The position numbers and the translations under genes were made by a program. A DNA stretch of 64,000 nucleotides, from assembly GCF_014836545.1 (NCBI RefSeq), contig NZ_JACSQS010000012.1, positions 1-64,000 of the forward strand, read 5' to 3'. This DNA is from Stenotrophomonas lacuserhaii. GTDB taxonomy: Bacteria; Pseudomonadota; Gammaproteobacteria; Xanthomonadales; Xanthomonadaceae. Under the pieces are notes generated by a model. The model searched no databases and was not told the DNA's origin. It saw nothing but the letters and a program-made list of their open reading frames with translations. Shown here piece after piece: positions 30,141-41,572 of the stretch. Positions within the stretch are counted from its first letter, which is position 1. Every line of letters starts with the position of its first letter.

Positions 30141-30273
30141 GGTGGGTGACGACCGTTGGTCGTCACGCTGTTGCCTTTGCACCCTGCAGGATTGTGACGA
30201 CCAACGGTCGTCACCCACCGAGCGTGGTCGTCAGCCACCGAGCGTGGTCGTCACCCACCGAGGGCGGTCGTCA
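30141..30273. repeat. Inverted REP pair plus 20-bp tandem units
   Basis: GGTGGGTGACGACCGTTGGTCGTCAC (30141) faces its inverse (30194-30220). Then follow two tandem 20-base units beginning AGCGTGGTCGTCA (30221, 30241) and a truncated third that carries the stop codon (30271-30273) of the MHYT-GGDEF-EAL gene. Confidence 0.75.
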
Positions 30274-32328
30274 GGCGACCTTGCGCAGGAACTCGTCCGG
30301 GGCCATCGGGCGGCCCAGGTGGTAGCCCTGCAGCTGGTCGCAGCCCAGGCTGCTGAGGTAGTCGCGCTGGCCGGCGGTTTCCACGCCTTCGGCCACCACG
30401 TTGAACTGCAGCGAACGACCCAGTGCGACGATCGAGGACACGATGGCTGCATCCTCGGCGTTGTCTTCCAGGTCGCGCACGAAAGCGCGGTCGATCTTCA
30501 GTTCGGTGGCCGGCATGCGTTTGAGGTACAGCAGGCTGGAGTAACCGGTGCCGAAGTCATCGATCGAAATCCGCACGCCCAGCGCGGTCAGCGCATTGAG
30601 GATCTGCAGGCTGGTTTCCACGTTCTTCATCGCCGTGGTTTCGGTGATCTCCAGCGTCAGCCGGCTGGCCTGCAGGCCATGCCGTTCCAACGTTTCCCTT
30701 ACCGTTTCCACCAGGCCGGCCGCGGCGAACTGCAACGGCGACAGGTTCACCGCCATCGTCCAATGCGGATTGCCGGCGTCATGCCACGCCCGCAGCTGCG
30801 CGCAGGCCTGGTCCAGTACCCAGTCGCCAATGGGCAGGATCAAGCCGCTGCGCTCGGCGATCGGGATGAAGAGGTCCGGCGCCAGCATGCCCAGCTCCGG
30901 GTGCTGCCAGCGCAGCAGCGCTTCAGCGCCCACCGCAGGCGCGCCGGCAGCGACGAACTTGGGCTGGTAGTGCAGCAGCAGCTCGCCACGTTCGGTGGCC
31001 TTGCGCAGGTCCTGCAACAGGCGCAGCTGGCGATTGGCGCTGACCTGCATGGACGGGGTAAAGAAGGTGTAGCCATTCCGCCCTTGCTGCTTGGTGTGGT
31101 ACATCGCTGCATCGGCGTTGGCCATCAGCTCGCGTTCGTCGGCCGCATCGTCCGGGTACAGCGCAATACCCAGGCTGGCGGTGACCTGCAGTTCGGCCGC
31201 CTCGATCAGGAAGGGCTCGGCCACGGCCGCAATGATGCGCTCGGCCATCACCATCGCATCGTCAGGTTCGTCGATGGGCAGCACGATCACGAACTCATCC
31301 CCACCCAGGCGCGCGAGGGTGTCCTGCGGCCGCAGCAGGGAGCCGATGCGCTGGCTCACCTTCACCAGCAGGCGGTCACCGAGCTGGTGGCCGTAGGCAT
31401 CGTTGACCGTCTTGAAGCCGTCCAGGTCGCAGAACATCACCGCCACCGCGTGGTTGCGCCGGCGTGCTTTTTCAATCGACTGTTCGATGCGATCCTGCAG
31501 CAGCGAGCGGTTCGGCAGCTGGGTCAGCGGATCGTGCAGCGCAGCCTGCAGCAGCTTGTCATTGGCGCGTTCCAGCGACTCGGCCAGCAGGCCGGTGCGT
31601 TCGCGCATCTGGCGGTCGAACAGCGAGGCCACCAGCGCGATGCCGATGGTGCCCAGCGTGGTGACGATGACCAGCACCGCCAGCCATTGCGCATCGATGC
31701 CACCGTCGATCACCGCCCCGCACAGGCTGCCTGGCGGGAAGCGTGCGGCGGCCATGCCGGTGTAGTGCATGCCGACGATGGCAAGGCCCATCACCAGCGA
31801 TGCGGCCCCGCGCAGGCGGCGGGTGTTGCGGCCTTCGACGCGCAGGCGGAAGGCGATCCAAAGCGCTGCGCCGGCCGCGCCGATGGCAATCAGGAGGGAG
31901 GCGATGAACCACAACGGGTCGTAATCGATCCCCGGTTGCATGCGCATCGCGGCCATGCCCAGGTAATGCATCGCAGCGATGCCCAGGCCCATCAGCAGCG
32001 CACCGGCGAACAGGCGGCGGGTGGGCAGCTGCGGACGCGAGACCAGCCACAGCGCATAGGCCGAGGCGCCCACTGATACTGCCAGCGAGTACACGGTGAT
32101 GGCCAGGTCGTAGCCGATCGGGATCGGCAGCTTGAAGGCCAGCATGCCGATGAAGTGCATCGACCAGATGCCCAGGCCCATCGCCGCGGCGCCGCCGGCG
32201 AGCCACCAGCGCGCCACGCGCCCTTGCGCGGTGGCCAGTCGACCTGCCATGTCCAGTGCCGTGTAGGAGGCCAGTACGGCCACCAACAACGAGAAAAAGA
32301 CGAGGCTCTGGCTGTAGCTGCCAGTCAT
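30271..32328 (-). CDS. MHYT-GGDEF-EAL membrane signalling protein
   Basis: A 685-residue inner-membrane c-di-GMP enzyme. The N-terminal MHYT sensor has seven helices with the three signature repeats MHFIGM, MHYLGM and MHYTGM, thought to bind copper and sense a diatomic gas. The GGDEF domain keeps RLGGDEFV. The EAL domain keeps EALLRW, NLSP, LEITET, DDFGTGYSSL, LKIDR and AEGVET, so both synthesis and hydrolysis are possible. It lies next to the cyo oxidase operon, converging on it; an oxygen/NO link is inference. The stop codon is within a repeat. Confidence 0.94.
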   Translation of the reverse strand: MTGSYSQSLVFFSLLVAVLASYTALDMAGRLATAQGRVARWWLAGGAAAMGLGIWSMHFIGMLAFKLPIPIGYDLAITVYSLAVSVGASAYALWLVSRPQLPTRRLFAGALLMGLGIAAMHYLGMAAMRMQPGIDYDPLWFIASLLIAIGAAGAALWIAFRLRVEGRNTRRLRGAASLVMGLAIVGMHYTGMAAARFPPGSLCGAVIDGGIDAQWLAVLVIVTTLGTIGIALVASLFDRQMRERTGLLAESLERANDKLLQAALHDPLTQLPNRSLLQDRIEQSIEKARRRNHAVAVMFCDLDGFKTVNDAYGHQLGDRLLVKVSQRIGSLLRPQDTLARLGGDEFVIVLPIDEPDDAMVMAERIIAAVAEPFLIEAAELQVTASLGIALYPDDAADERELMANADAAMYHTKQQGRNGYTFFTPSMQVSANRQLRLLQDLRKATERGELLLHYQPKFVAAGAPAVGAEALLRWQHPELGMLAPDLFIPIAERSGLILPIGDWVLDQACAQLRAWHDAGNPHWTMAVNLSPLQFAAAGLVETVRETLERHGLQASRLTLEITETTAMKNVETSLQILNALTALGVRISIDDFGTGYSSLLYLKRMPATELKIDRAFVRDLEDNAEDAAIVSSIVALGRSLQFNVVAEGVETAGQRDYLSSLGCDQLQGYHLGRPMAPDEFLRKVA

Positions 32329-32420
32329 GGGAGGTCCTTGGAATGGGGGAGGGCGCGCAGGGCGGCGCACATGGTATCGGCCGGTCTGCGCTGAACCTGA
32401 GTGGAGCATCACGCAAGGCC

Positions 32421-32473
32421 AGGGGTCAGAGTCACGACTCTGACCCCTGACTCTGACCCCTGACTCTGACCCC
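32421..32473. repeat. GGGGTCAGAGTC palindrome with tandem arms
   Basis: AGGGGTCAGAGTC-AC-GACTCTGACCCCT forms an almost perfect hairpin, followed by two more direct copies of GACTCTGACCCCT. It lies in the divergent region between the MHYT gene and radA. Confidence 0.8.
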
Positions 32474-32548
32474 TGCCGGGGCTGCGGGTCGCAGCGGTTG
32501 CGACGGGGCTCGGCTATGCTCGCCATCCAACGCGCAACCGGAATGATC

Positions 32549-33931
<1,383 letters not shown>

Positions 33932-34001
33932 CCTGCCGGCACGGCGTTACCGGACCTGTAATGCGATGGGCCGGGTGCGCGCGCAGGCTTGCTGGTGAAC
34001 A

Positions 34002-34024
34002 GCCCCCTTGGTGTTCAAGGGGGC
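34002..34024. terminator. Hairpin after radA
   Basis: GCCCCCTTG-GTGTT-CAAGGGGGC-like perfect arms lie 70 bases after radA. There is no T run, so its use as a terminator is uncertain. Confidence 0.5.
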
Positions 34025-34057
34025 GCGCCAACGGCGCGGGGATAAGGTGGAATGCGT

Positions 34058-34094
34058 GGGCATACGACCCGATGCTTTACCGGGTCGTATGCCC
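34058..34094. terminator. 14-bp perfect inverted repeat over a stop codon
   Basis: GGGCATACGACCCG (34058) and its exact inverse (34081-34094) enclose a 9-base loop that includes the TAA of the YpjD-like gene. It probably ends transcription between the convergent genes. Confidence 0.6.
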
Positions 34095-34874
34095 GAAGAC
34101 CAGTTCGATCACGAACTGGCTGCCGAAGAACGCCAGCAACAGCAGCAGCATCGCGCTGAGGGTCCAGTGGACGGCCTTCAGGCCGCGCCAGCCGTAACGG
34201 CGGCGGCCGATCAGCAGCACCCCGAACACGATCCACGACAGCACGCTGAGCACGGTCTTGTGCACCAGCTTCTGCGCCAGCAGGTCATCGACGAACAGCA
34301 CGCCGGTGACCAGGGTCAGGGTCAGCAGGAAGAAGCCGACGGTGATCACCCGGAACAGCAGTGATTCCAGGTCCGCCAGCGGCGGCAGGGCACGCAGCCA
34401 GGGGCGGAATTCGCGCCGACGCAGGGCACGTTCCTGCAGCCACTGCATGATCGCCAGCAGTGCGGCGATGCTCAGCGTGGCGTAGGACAGCAGGGCCAGC
34501 CAGGCGTGGGTGGCCAGCCGCCAGCCCAGTTCCTTGCTCGGCTCATGCCCATAGCCGTGGTAGGCGCCCAGCAGCACCGCCGCCAGCGGAAACACCACCA
34601 CGCCGAGTGCGGCCATGCGGCCGCGCGCGCCCACCAGCGAGGTCAGCCCGGCCATGCCCAGGCCGACCAGCGACAGCGCGGCGAAGAAGTGCATGTCCGG
34701 CCCGCCGGCACTCTGCAGTGCCACCTGCACGTGGTAGCCGGCATGCAGCAGCAGCGCCGGCACCGCAGCGGCCAGCCAACCGCGGCCCGGGTTGGGCGCA
34801 TCGCTGCCGACCGCGCGCACCAGGGCGGCGGTGGCGGTCAGGTAGAGCAGGGCTGCGATGAGAACGATTGTCAT
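34077..34874 (-). CDS. ypjD: CcsA/YpjD-like cytochrome c assembly family protein
   Basis: A 265-residue protein with eight predicted membrane helices of the CcmC/CcsA superfamily (THAWLALLSYATLSIAALLA; KLVHKTVLSVLSWIVFGVLL). Histidines in these segments are candidate haem ligands. In many proteobacteria this gene lies beside ffh, divergently, as here. Its real role is not established, and it is distinct from the Ccm system. The ATG at 34874 is preferred over an upstream in-frame ATG. Confidence 0.87.
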   Translation of the reverse strand: MTIVLIAALLYLTATAALVRAVGSDAPNPGRGWLAAAVPALLLHAGYHVQVALQSAGGPDMHFFAALSLVGLGMAGLTSLVGARGRMAALGVVVFPLAAVLLGAYHGYGHEPSKELGWRLATHAWLALLSYATLSIAALLAIMQWLQERALRRREFRPWLRALPPLADLESLLFRVITVGFFLLTLTLVTGVLFVDDLLAQKLVHKTVLSVLSWIVFGVLLIGRRRYGWRGLKAVHWTLSAMLLLLLAFFGSQFVIELVFGHTTR

Positions 34875-34994
34875 CGTGGAAGTTTCGCACACCCCCAACG
34901 CAGTGGCGACGGCCCATCGCGCGCGCCCGGGTCGCCGGGGCGACCGGCTATACTGTCTGCCTCATTGTCCCCCGTTCCAGACAGGTTGCATCGC

Positions 34995-36371
34995 ATGTTC
35001 GAGTCCCTGACCCAGCGCCTTTCCGGCACCATCGAGCGCCTGCGCGGCCGCGGCCGCCTGACCGAGGAAAACATCCGCGACGCCACCCGCGAAGTGCGCA
35101 TCGCGCTGCTGGAAGCCGACGTCGCCCTGCCGGTGGTGCAGGCGCTGATCGAGCGCATCAAGGAGCGCGCGGTCGGCCAGGAAGTGCTGAAGTCGCTGAC
35201 CCCCGGCCAGGCCCTGATCAAGGTCGTCCGCGACGAGCTGACCAACGTGATGGGCGCTGAAGCCAGCGACCTGAACCTCAACGTGCCGGCACCGGCGATC
35301 ATCCTGATGGCCGGCCTGCAGGGTGCGGGCAAGACCACCACGGTGGGCAAGCTGGCCAAGCACCTGAAGGAAAAGCGCAAGAAGAAGGTGATGGTGGTGT
35401 CGGCCGACGTCTACCGCCCGGCCGCGATCGAGCAGCTGAAGACCCTGGCCGAACAGGTGGGCGTGCTGTTCTTCGCCTCCAGCGCCGACCAGAAGCCGGA
35501 AGCCATCGTGCGCGCGGCGATCGATGACGCACGCAGGTCCTTCGTGGACGTGCTGATCGTCGATACCGCCGGCCGCCTGGCCATCGACGAAGCGATGATG
35601 GCCGAGATCAAGGCCCTGCACGCGGCGGTCAATCCGGCCGAAACGCTGTTCGTGGTCGATGCGATGACCGGCCAGGACGCGGCCAACACGGCCAAGGCCT
35701 TCGGCGATGCGTTGCCGCTGACCGGCGTGGTGTTGACCAAGACCGACGGTGACGCCCGCGGCGGTGCCGCGCTGAGCGTGCGCTACATCACCGGCAAGCC
35801 GATCAAGTTCGTCGGCGTCAGTGAAAAGCCGGACGGCCTAGATGTGTTCCACCCGGACCGTATCGCCAGCCGCATCCTGGACATGGGCGACGTGCTGTCG
35901 CTGGTGGAGCAGGTCGAGCAGCAGGTCGACAAGGACAAGGCGCAGAAGCTGGCCGAGAAGGTCGCCAAGGGCAAGAAGTTCGATCTGAACGACATGCGCG
36001 ACCAGCTGGAGCAGATGCAGAACATGGGCGGCATCGGCGGGCTGATGGACAAGCTGCCGGGCCTGGGGCAGATCCCCGAGCACCTCAAGGCGCAGGTCAG
36101 CCAGGGCAAGGAAGTGCCGCGCATGATCGCCATCATCAGCTCGATGACCAAGAAGGAACGGCGTAATCCGGGCCTGCTCAACGGTTCGCGTCGTGCCCGC
36201 ATCGCGCGCGGTTCGGGCACCCAGCCGGCCGACGTCAACAAGCTGATGAAGCAGTACATGCAGATGGAAAAAATGATGAGCAAGATGGCCGGCGGCGGCA
36301 TGAAGGGCATGATGCGCAGCATGAAGGGCATGATGGGCGCCATGGGCGGCCGCGGCCTGCCGTTCCGCTGA
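34995..36371 (+). CDS. ffh: Signal recognition particle GTPase
   Basis: A 458-residue protein that binds 4.5S RNA and targets nascent membrane proteins to FtsY/SecYEG. NG domain motifs: GLQGAGKTT (G1), DTAGR (G3), [10 protein letters not shown] (G4). The C-terminal M domain is rich in Met ([19 protein letters not shown]) for signal-sequence binding. A TATACT box at 34949 is a weak -10 candidate. Length matches the family. Confidence 0.98.
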   Translation: MFESLTQRLSGTIERLRGRGRLTEENIRDATREVRIALLEADVALPVVQALIERIKERAVGQEVLKSLTPGQALIKVVRDELTNVMGAEASDLNLNVPAPAIILMAGLQGAGKTTTVGKLAKHLKEKRKKKVMVVSADVYRPAAIEQLKTLAEQVGVLFFASSADQKPEAIVRAAIDDARRSFVDVLIVDTAGRLAIDEAMMAEIKALHAAVNPAETLFVVDAMTGQDAANTAKAFGDALPLTGVVLTKTDGDARGGAALSVRYITGKPIKFVGVSEKPDGLDVFHPDRIASRILDMGDVLSLVEQVEQQVDKDKAQKLAEKVAKGKKFDLNDMRDQLEQMQNMGGIGGLMDKLPGLGQIPEHLKAQVSQGKEVPRMIAIISSMTKKERRNPGLLNGSRRARIARGSGTQPADVNKLMKQYMQMEKMMSKMAGGGMKGMMRSMKGMMGAMGGRGLPFR

Positions 36372-36414
36372 TACCGGATTGCCCCGCACGGACTCATCAA
36401 AAGAGGCTCGATGC

Positions 36415-37488
36415 ATGCGTGATGATGGAATTGCTGGCCGGGTAGAACGCTTCTGCCAGCGCTTCAACCTGCAGATGCCGGTCCTGCTGGCGCCGATGGC
36501 CGGCGCCTGTCCGGTGCCGCTGTCGGCGGCGCTGGCAACCGCCGGCAGCATGGGCGCGATGGGCGCGGTGCTCTCCCCCGCAGCCGATATCGGCCGCTGG
36601 ATGGATGACTTCCGTAGCCGCAGCAGCGGCCCGGCGCAGGTGAATCTGTGGATCCCCGATGCGCCTGCGCTGCGCGATGCGCAGGCCGAAGCGGCTACCC
36701 GCGCGCTGCTGGCGCAATGGGGACCCGAGGTGCCGGCCAGCGCCGGCGACGCCGGCCCGGCGGATTTCAACGATCAGTTCAACGCCGTGCTGACCGCACG
36801 ACCGGCCGTGCTGTCCACCATCATGGGCGTGCTCGAGGACCGCCAGGTGCAGCGATTGAAGCAGGCGGGCATTGCCTGGATCGCCTGTGCGACCACCCTG
36901 GCCGAAGCGCGTCAGGCGCAGGCCGCCGGTGCCGATGCAGTGGTGGCGCAGGGCTTCGAAGCCGGCGGACACCGCGGTGCGTTTGATCCGGCGCAGGCCG
37001 AGCGCCAGCTGGTGGGCCTGTTCTCGCTGTTGCCGCGCCTGGTCGACCATCTGGATATCCCGGTGATCGCCGCAGGCGGCATCGCCGACGGCCGTGGCAT
37101 CGCCGCCGCACTGACCCTGGGCGCCAGCGCGGTGCAGATCGGCACCGCGTTCCTGCGTACCCCGGAGGCGGCGATCGCGCCGGCATGGGCCGATGCGCTG
37201 GCGACCAGTGAACCGGAAGACACCTGGCCCACCCGTGCCTTCAGTGGCCGGCTGGGACGCGGACTGGCCACCGAATACGTACGTGCGGCCGCCGGAGTCG
37301 ATGCGCCGCCGCCCCGACCCTATCCGGTGCAGCGCGGGTTGACCGCGGCGATGCGTGCGCAGGCGGCGCGCGAGAACGCCTTGGCTTCGATGCAGGCCTG
37401 GGCGGGGCAGTCGGCGTGGATGGCGCGTGCCGAACCGGCCGCTGCCCTGCTGCAGCGCTGGTGGCAGGACGCGCAGGCGCGCCTGTGA
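36415..37488 (+). CDS. Nitronate monooxygenase
   Basis: A 357-residue FMN-dependent TIM-barrel enzyme oxidising alkyl nitronates (older name 2-nitropropane dioxygenase). Visible blocks: [14 protein letters not shown] at the start, [12 protein letters not shown] with the catalytic His, and [14 protein letters not shown] plus [14 protein letters not shown] for FMN phosphate binding. The ATG at 36415 is in frame with the conserved N-terminus. The stop overlaps the GTG of the next gene, so the two are co-translated. Confidence 0.9.
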   Translation: MRDDGIAGRVERFCQRFNLQMPVLLAPMAGACPVPLSAALATAGSMGAMGAVLSPAADIGRWMDDFRSRSSGPAQVNLWIPDAPALRDAQAEAATRALLAQWGPEVPASAGDAGPADFNDQFNAVLTARPAVLSTIMGVLEDRQVQRLKQAGIAWIACATTLAEARQAQAAGADAVVAQGFEAGGHRGAFDPAQAERQLVGLFSLLPRLVDHLDIPVIAAGGIADGRGIAAALTLGASAVQIGTAFLRTPEAAIAPAWADALATSEPEDTWPTRAFSGRLGRGLATEYVRAAAGVDAPPPRPYPVQRGLTAAMRAQAARENALASMQAWAGQSAWMARAEPAAALLQRWWQDAQARL

Positions 37489-38288
37489 GCGCGACGGGCA
37501 GCAGCGCGCTGTTCTGCAATGGCCAACCGGCCGATGCGGCGACGTTGGGCGCGGCGTTGATCAATTATGGCCACTTCACTTCGCTGCAGGTACGCGGCCA
37601 TGCAGTGCAGGGTCTGGACCTGCACCTGCAGCGCCTGGCGCATGCAACGCAGGCGCTGTTCGGCAGCATGCTCGATGAGCGCCAGGTGCAGCGATGGATG
37701 GCGCAGGCGCTGCAGCATGCTGGTATGGCCGATGCATCGCTGCGGGTGACGGTGTTTTCCCGTGCCTTCGATTTCCGCGACCCGTTGTCCGTCGTGCCGG
37801 TGGACGTGCTGGTGGCCGTGTCCGCTCCGGTGCAGCTGAGCGCTTCGCGCGCGGTGTGCAGCGTGCGCTATCAACGCGAATTGCCGGCGCTCAAGCACGT
37901 GGGGACCTTCGGCCTGTTCCAGCAGCGGCGCGAGGCGATGGCCGCCGGCTTCGACGACGCGCTGTTTCTGAACGAGGAGGACCAGGTCAGCGAAGGCAGC
38001 ACCTGGAACCTGGCCCTGCACGATGGGCAGCAGCTGGTATGGCCGCAGGCGGCGGCGCTGCGGGGCACCGCCGAGGCGCTGCTGCGGCAGCATTGGAACG
38101 GGCCACAGGTGGTGAGGGCGGTTGCCGCGGCGGAGCTGGACCGAATCCAGGCAGCGTTTGCCTGCAACGCCAGCGGGATCTGGCCGCTGGGGGCCATTGA
38201 CGGCCGCGCGCTGGCCGGATCGGAGCCGCTGGCAGCACAGGGCAGGGCGGTGATGGCTGCGGTGCCGTGGCAGCCGTTGCAGGTGTGA
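37485..38288 (+). CDS. Class IV PLP-dependent aminotransferase-fold enzyme
   Basis: A 267-residue fold-type IV PLP protein of the BCAT/DAAT/ADC-lyase group. The catalytic lysine lies in ELPALKHVG, and [19 protein letters not shown] carries the conserved Glu and cofactor-binding loop. The short length fits aminodeoxychorismate lyase or a D-amino-acid transaminase; the N-terminal [16 protein letters not shown] resembles the short unassigned type. Exact substrate unknown. The GTG start overlaps the nitronate monooxygenase stop (GTGA). Confidence 0.82.
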   Translation: MSATGSSALFCNGQPADAATLGAALINYGHFTSLQVRGHAVQGLDLHLQRLAHATQALFGSMLDERQVQRWMAQALQHAGMADASLRVTVFSRAFDFRDPLSVVPVDVLVAVSAPVQLSASRAVCSVRYQRELPALKHVGTFGLFQQRREAMAAGFDDALFLNEEDQVSEGSTWNLALHDGQQLVWPQAAALRGTAEALLRQHWNGPQVVRAVAAAELDRIQAAFACNASGIWPLGAIDGRALAGSEPLAAQGRAVMAAVPWQPLQV

Positions 38289-38311
38289 AGACCGCAAACC
38301 CAGGCTGGGGT

Positions 38312-38340
38312 TGGCTTGGGCCGAAGCTGCCGCTATAATC
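38312..38340 (+). promoter_or_regulatory. Sigma-70 promoter of the rpsP operon
   Basis: TTGGCT (38312-38317), a 17-base spacer and consensus TATAAT (38335-38340), 51 bases before the rpsP ATG. Transcription of rpsP-rimM-trmD-rplS probably starts here. Confidence 0.85.
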
Positions 38341-38390
38341 GTCGGCTTACCGCGCCATCCTGGCGACTGGGTTACATAGGAAAATACACC

Positions 38391-38651
38391 ATGGTCAAGA
38401 TTCGACTGACCCGCGGCGGCGCCAAGAAGCGTCCGTTCTACCACATCATCGTGACCGACGTCCGTAGCGCCCGCGACGGCCGCAACATCGAGCGCGTCGG
38501 TTTCTACAACCCGGTTGCACAGGGTGGCGAGAAGCGCATCGAGCTGGACCTGGCCCGCGTTGACCATTGGGTCAAGAACGGCGCCCAGCCGACCGACAAG
38601 GTCCGCAACCTGATCAAGGAAGCGTCCAAGTCCCAGGCCGCTGCGGCCTGA
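38391..38651 (+). CDS. rpsP: 30S ribosomal protein S16
   Basis: The 86-residue protein with [20 protein letters not shown] is the textbook S16 start; the body ([14 protein letters not shown]) also matches. It is needed for 30S assembly. First gene of the conserved rpsP-rimM-trmD-rplS operon. An Ala-rich tail is seen. Confidence 0.98.
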   Translation: MVKIRLTRGGAKKRPFYHIIVTDVRSARDGRNIERVGFYNPVAQGGEKRIELDLARVDHWVKNGAQPTDKVRNLIKEASKSQAAAA

Positions 38652-38655
38652 TCTT

Positions 38656-38680
38656 GAAGGGCCGCGCCCGTCGCGGCCCA
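38656..38680 (+). promoter_or_regulatory. Intercistronic hairpin rpsP-rimM
   Basis: GGGCCGCG and CGCGGCCC arms with a short loop lie in the 43-base gap. There is no T run, so an RNA stabiliser or attenuator is more likely than a full stop, in line with unequal expression known for this operon in E. coli. Confidence 0.5.
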
Positions 38681-38694
38681 TCTGGCATACGCAG

Positions 38695-39207
38695 ATGAAA
38701 GATATCGAGCGCCGGATCCTGCTGGGCAGGGTTGCCGGCGCTTTTGGTGTGCGCGGCGAACTTAAGCTCGAGTCCTGGACCGAGCCGCGTTCTGCCATCT
38801 TCAATTACCAGCCGTGGATCGTGGTCAGCCCCTCGGGGCAGGAATCCACGCTTTCCGGTGTCCGCGGCCGTGATACCGGCAAGCACCTGATCGCCCGGTT
38901 CCCCGACGTGGATGACCGCGACGTGGTCGAGGCCATGCGCGGTACCGAGGTCTACGTGGCACGCAGCTCGCTGCCGCCGCCGAAGCCGGACGAGTACTAC
39001 TGGGTCGACCTGGAAGGCCTGGACGTCAAGACCGTCGACGGGGTATCGCTGGGCCAGGTGTCGCACCTGTTCTCCACCGGTTCCAACGACGTGCTGGTCA
39101 CCCGCGGCGACCGTGAGCGGATGATCCCGTTCGTGCAGCCGGAGTTCGTCAAATCCGTGGACTTCGATGCCAACCTGGTCATCGTCGACTGGGATCCGGA
39201 CTTCTGA
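38695..39207 (+). CDS. rimM: Ribosome maturation factor RimM
   Basis: A 170-residue two-domain (RimM N-domain plus PRC barrel) factor that assists 16S rRNA 3' domain folding. [31 protein letters not shown] and the C-terminal [19 protein letters not shown] are characteristic. Its TGA overlaps the trmD ATG by one base. Confidence 0.97.
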   Translation: MKDIERRILLGRVAGAFGVRGELKLESWTEPRSAIFNYQPWIVVSPSGQESTLSGVRGRDTGKHLIARFPDVDDRDVVEAMRGTEVYVARSSLPPPKPDEYYWVDLEGLDVKTVDGVSLGQVSHLFSTGSNDVLVTRGDRERMIPFVQPEFVKSVDFDANLVIVDWDPDF

Positions 39208-39965
39208 TGCGCTTTGACGTCATCACCCTGTTCCCGGAATTCCTTGCCCAGTCCGCCGGACTGGGCGTGGTGGGCCGGGCGCAGGAAAAAGCGTTGTTCA
39301 GCCTGCACGGCTGGAATCCGCGTGATTACGCCGAAGGCAACTACCGCCGGGTGGATGATCGTCCGTTCGGTGGGGGGCCGGGCATGGTGATGCTGATCGA
39401 ACCGCTGCAGGCCTGCCTGTCCGCGGTGCGTGCGGCAGACCCGACCCCGGCGCCGGTGATCTACCTGAGTCCGCAGGGCCGTCCGCTGACCCAGGCCAAG
39501 GTGCGTGAACTGGCGGCATTGCCGCGCATGATCCTGCTCTGCGGCCGTTACGAGGGGATCGACGAGCGGTTCCTGGCCAGTGCGGTCGACGAGGAGATTT
39601 CCCTCGGCGATTACGTGTTGTCCGGCGGCGAACTGGGGGCGGCGGTGATCATCGACGCCGTGGCCAGGTTGCAGGAGGGCGCGTTGAATGACGCCGAATC
39701 CGCCGCCCAGGACAGCTTCGAAGGTGAACTGGGGCTGCTCGACTGCCCGCATTTCAGCCAGCCGGCCCAGCATCCGCTGGGCGACGTCCCGGATGTGCTG
39801 CGCTCGGGCAACCATGCCGCCATCGCCGCTTGGCGCAGGCAGCAGTCGCTGCTGCGGACCTGGCAGCGGCGGCCCGAATTACTGGACGAGTCCACGTTGA
39901 ACAAGGCCGACCGCAAGCTGCTGGCACAGGGCCGGGACGGATTGGAAAGCGACAAGAACCCCTAG
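39207..39965 (+). CDS. trmD: tRNA (guanine37-N1)-methyltransferase
   Basis: A 252-residue SPOUT-class enzyme that makes m1G37 to prevent frameshifting. [33 protein letters not shown] and [14 protein letters not shown] (trefoil knot, SAM binding) are visible. It is coupled to rimM by a TGATG overlap. Confidence 0.98.
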   Translation: MRFDVITLFPEFLAQSAGLGVVGRAQEKALFSLHGWNPRDYAEGNYRRVDDRPFGGGPGMVMLIEPLQACLSAVRAADPTPAPVIYLSPQGRPLTQAKVRELAALPRMILLCGRYEGIDERFLASAVDEEISLGDYVLSGGELGAAVIIDAVARLQEGALNDAESAAQDSFEGELGLLDCPHFSQPAQHPLGDVPDVLRSGNHAAIAAWRRQQSLLRTWQRRPELLDESTLNKADRKLLAQGRDGLESDKNP

Positions 39966-40121
39966 CAAGGGCGGCCCGTAATGGGCTATGATTGCGAATT
40001 ACCATCGTCCGTACTGGTCGATGTGCTCCATACATAACAAACGTGCGGCACAGTCCAGTGACCGCATGAGCCCACGCTGTCGAATGACACGCCCACCCGA
40101 ACATATGAATCGGTGTAACCC

Positions 40122-40529
40122 ATGAGCAAGCTGAACAAAACCATTCTCGCGGACTTCGAAGCCGCCCAGATCACCCGCGAACTGCCGAAGTTCAGCCAGG
40201 GCGACACCATCGTCGTGAACGTGAAGGTGAAGGAAGGCAACCGTGAGCGCGTCCAGGCCTACGAAGGCGTTGTGATCGCGACCAAGAACGGCGGCCTGAA
40301 CTCGGCCTTCACCGTGCGCAAGATCTCGCACGGCTACGGCGTCGAGCGCGTCTTCCAGACCCACAGCGCCATCATCGACTCGGTCGAAGTGAAGCGTCGT
40401 GGTAAGGTCCGCGCCGGCAAGCTGTACTACCTGCGTGGCCTGGAAGGCAAGGCTGCCCGCATCAAGGAAGATCTGGCTGCTGCTGCGCAGGCCAAGGCCG
40501 CGCGCCTGGCTGCCAAGGCTGCCCAGTAA
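40122..40529 (+). CDS. rplS: 50S ribosomal protein L19
   Basis: A 135-residue protein with the L19 core [35 protein letters not shown] and [16 protein letters not shown], and an Ala/Lys-rich tail longer than in E. coli. It sits at the 30S-50S interface. A 156-base leader separates it from trmD, longer than elsewhere in the operon. Confidence 0.98.
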   Translation: MSKLNKTILADFEAAQITRELPKFSQGDTIVVNVKVKEGNRERVQAYEGVVIATKNGGLNSAFTVRKISHGYGVERVFQTHSAIIDSVEVKRRGKVRAGKLYYLRGLEGKAARIKEDLAAAAQAKAARLAAKAAQ

Positions 40530-40557
40530 TACCTGCCGACAACTCCGGTTGTCGCCG

Positions 40558-40586
40558 CAACGGCCGCCTTCGGGCGGCCGTTTGCG
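40558..40586 (+). terminator. Terminator of the rpsP-rplS operon
   Basis: AACGGCCGCC-TTC-GGGCGGCCGTTT: a strong hairpin ending in T residues 28 bases after rplS. Confidence 0.85.
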
Positions 40587-40617
40587 TTTGGGTCCGCGCA
40601 GCGGCTATGTTCCGGGG

Positions 40618-40998
40618 ATGAATACGTCTACTCCCCCGATTTCCGAGCGCTATCCGCCGCAGGTGCGACGCGCGCTGCAGCAGCTCGACGCCGCCGGCGT
40701 GAAGCGCTCGATGTCCGCGCCGCCCCTGTACCGCCTGTTCTGGCGGCTGGGCTGGGGCGTCGCCCCACCGATCCTGACCGGCTTCGCCACCAACGTGCTG
40801 ACCACCGGTGCGTGGTTCGGCATCGGCTGGGGCACGGTGATGTGGCTGATGCTGTGGCGCAGTAGCGGCATGACCGGGCTGGGGATGGTGACCACGGCCG
40901 TGCTGGCCGGATTGGCCTTCGGCGTGCTGATGGCGGTGATGCTGCGCTACCAGCGGCAGCGCTTGGGCCTGCCGCTGTGGAAAGACATCGCGCCCTGA
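40618..40998 (+). CDS. Small two-helix membrane protein (DUF6404-like)
   Basis: A 126-residue protein: a soluble N-terminal part (ERYPPQVRRALQQLDAAGVKR; SAPPLYRLFWRLGW) followed by two adjacent membrane helices (about residues 55-78 and 86-105). The layout resembles DUF6404-type proteins; that name is from memory and not verified. The function is unknown. It is followed immediately by a tandem repeat array. Confidence 0.7.
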   Translation: MNTSTPPISERYPPQVRRALQQLDAAGVKRSMSAPPLYRLFWRLGWGVAPPILTGFATNVLTTGAWFGIGWGTVMWLMLWRSSGMTGLGMVTTAVLAGLAFGVLMAVMLRYQRQRLGLPLWKDIAP

Positions 40999-41000
40999 GG

Positions 41001-41160
41001 CATCCCGGGTGACGTCGTATCGAGCAAGCTCGACACTACGGTTCAGCATCCCGGGTGACGTCGTATCGAGCAAGCTCGACACTACGGTTCAGCATCCCGG
41101 GTGACGTAGTGTCGAGCTTGCTCGACAAGACACGGGGCAGTCGAGCAAGCTCGGCGCTAC
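41001..41160. repeat. Tandem 46-bp REP array
   Basis: Units start at 41001, 41047 and 41093, each CATCCCGGGTGACGT followed by the palindrome TCGAGCAAGCTCGA. The first two units are identical over 46 bases, the third is diverged and inverted in its core, and a fourth partial palindrome (TCGAGCAAGCTCG) lies at about 41140. Confidence 0.85.
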
Positions 41161-41182
41161 CCCCAAGGCGCAGGACACGGCG

Positions 41183-41572
41183 ATGACGCTGCTTTCCGGT
41201 GGCAATCCGCAGATCCCCAAGGGTGACGGCGACGGGCCAGTCCAGGCTTGGATCGCCGCCGCGCCGGGCTGGAAGCAGGCCGCTGCCACGGAAATGGACG
41301 CGCTGATTGAACAGGCCGTGCCCGGTATCCGCAAGGCGGTCAAATGGAACTCGCCGCTGTACGGCGCGGCCGGGCAGGCCGAGTGGTTGCTCAGCCTGCA
41401 CTGCTTCAACCGCTACATCAAAGTGGCTTTCCTGACCGGCGCGCGGCTGAAGCCGCTGCCGCCGGAAGGGTCGAAGCATCCGCTGACGCGCTACCTGCAC
41501 GTGTTCGAAGACGTGCCGCTGGACCGCGCGCAGTTCACCGACTGGGTACGCCAGGCCGCCGCGCTGCGGTAG
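41183..41572 (+). CDS. DUF1801 (YdhG-like) protein
   Basis: A 129-residue cytoplasmic protein of the DUF1801 fold (frataxin-like): MDALIEQAVPGIRKAVKWNSPLYG and LHCFNRYIKVAFLTGARLKPLP are typical. Relatives in Bacillus are proposed iron-handling proteins; no ligand residues are convincing here. It is bounded on both sides by palindromic repeats and appears to be transcribed alone; its stop codon lies at the start of the next repeat. Confidence 0.85.
   Translation: MTLLSGGNPQIPKGDGDGPVQAWIAAAPGWKQAAATEMDALIEQAVPGIRKAVKWNSPLYGAAGQAEWLLSLHCFNRYIKVAFLTGARLKPLPPEGSKHPLTRYLHVFEDVPLDRAQFTDWVRQAAALR

Noticed and set aside
30139-32076. 645-codon plus-strand open frame opposite the MHYT-GGDEF-EAL gene
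   Set aside because: Shadow frame; the minus-strand protein has all expected c-di-GMP motifs.
34506-34994. 163-residue N-terminal extension of ffh
   Set aside because: It is antisense to the YpjD-like gene and has no Ffh similarity; the ATG at 34995 gives the standard N-terminus.
41001-41160. CRISPR array
   Set aside because: Only two exact units in direct tandem with no unique spacers; the palindromic cores are typical of REP elements.
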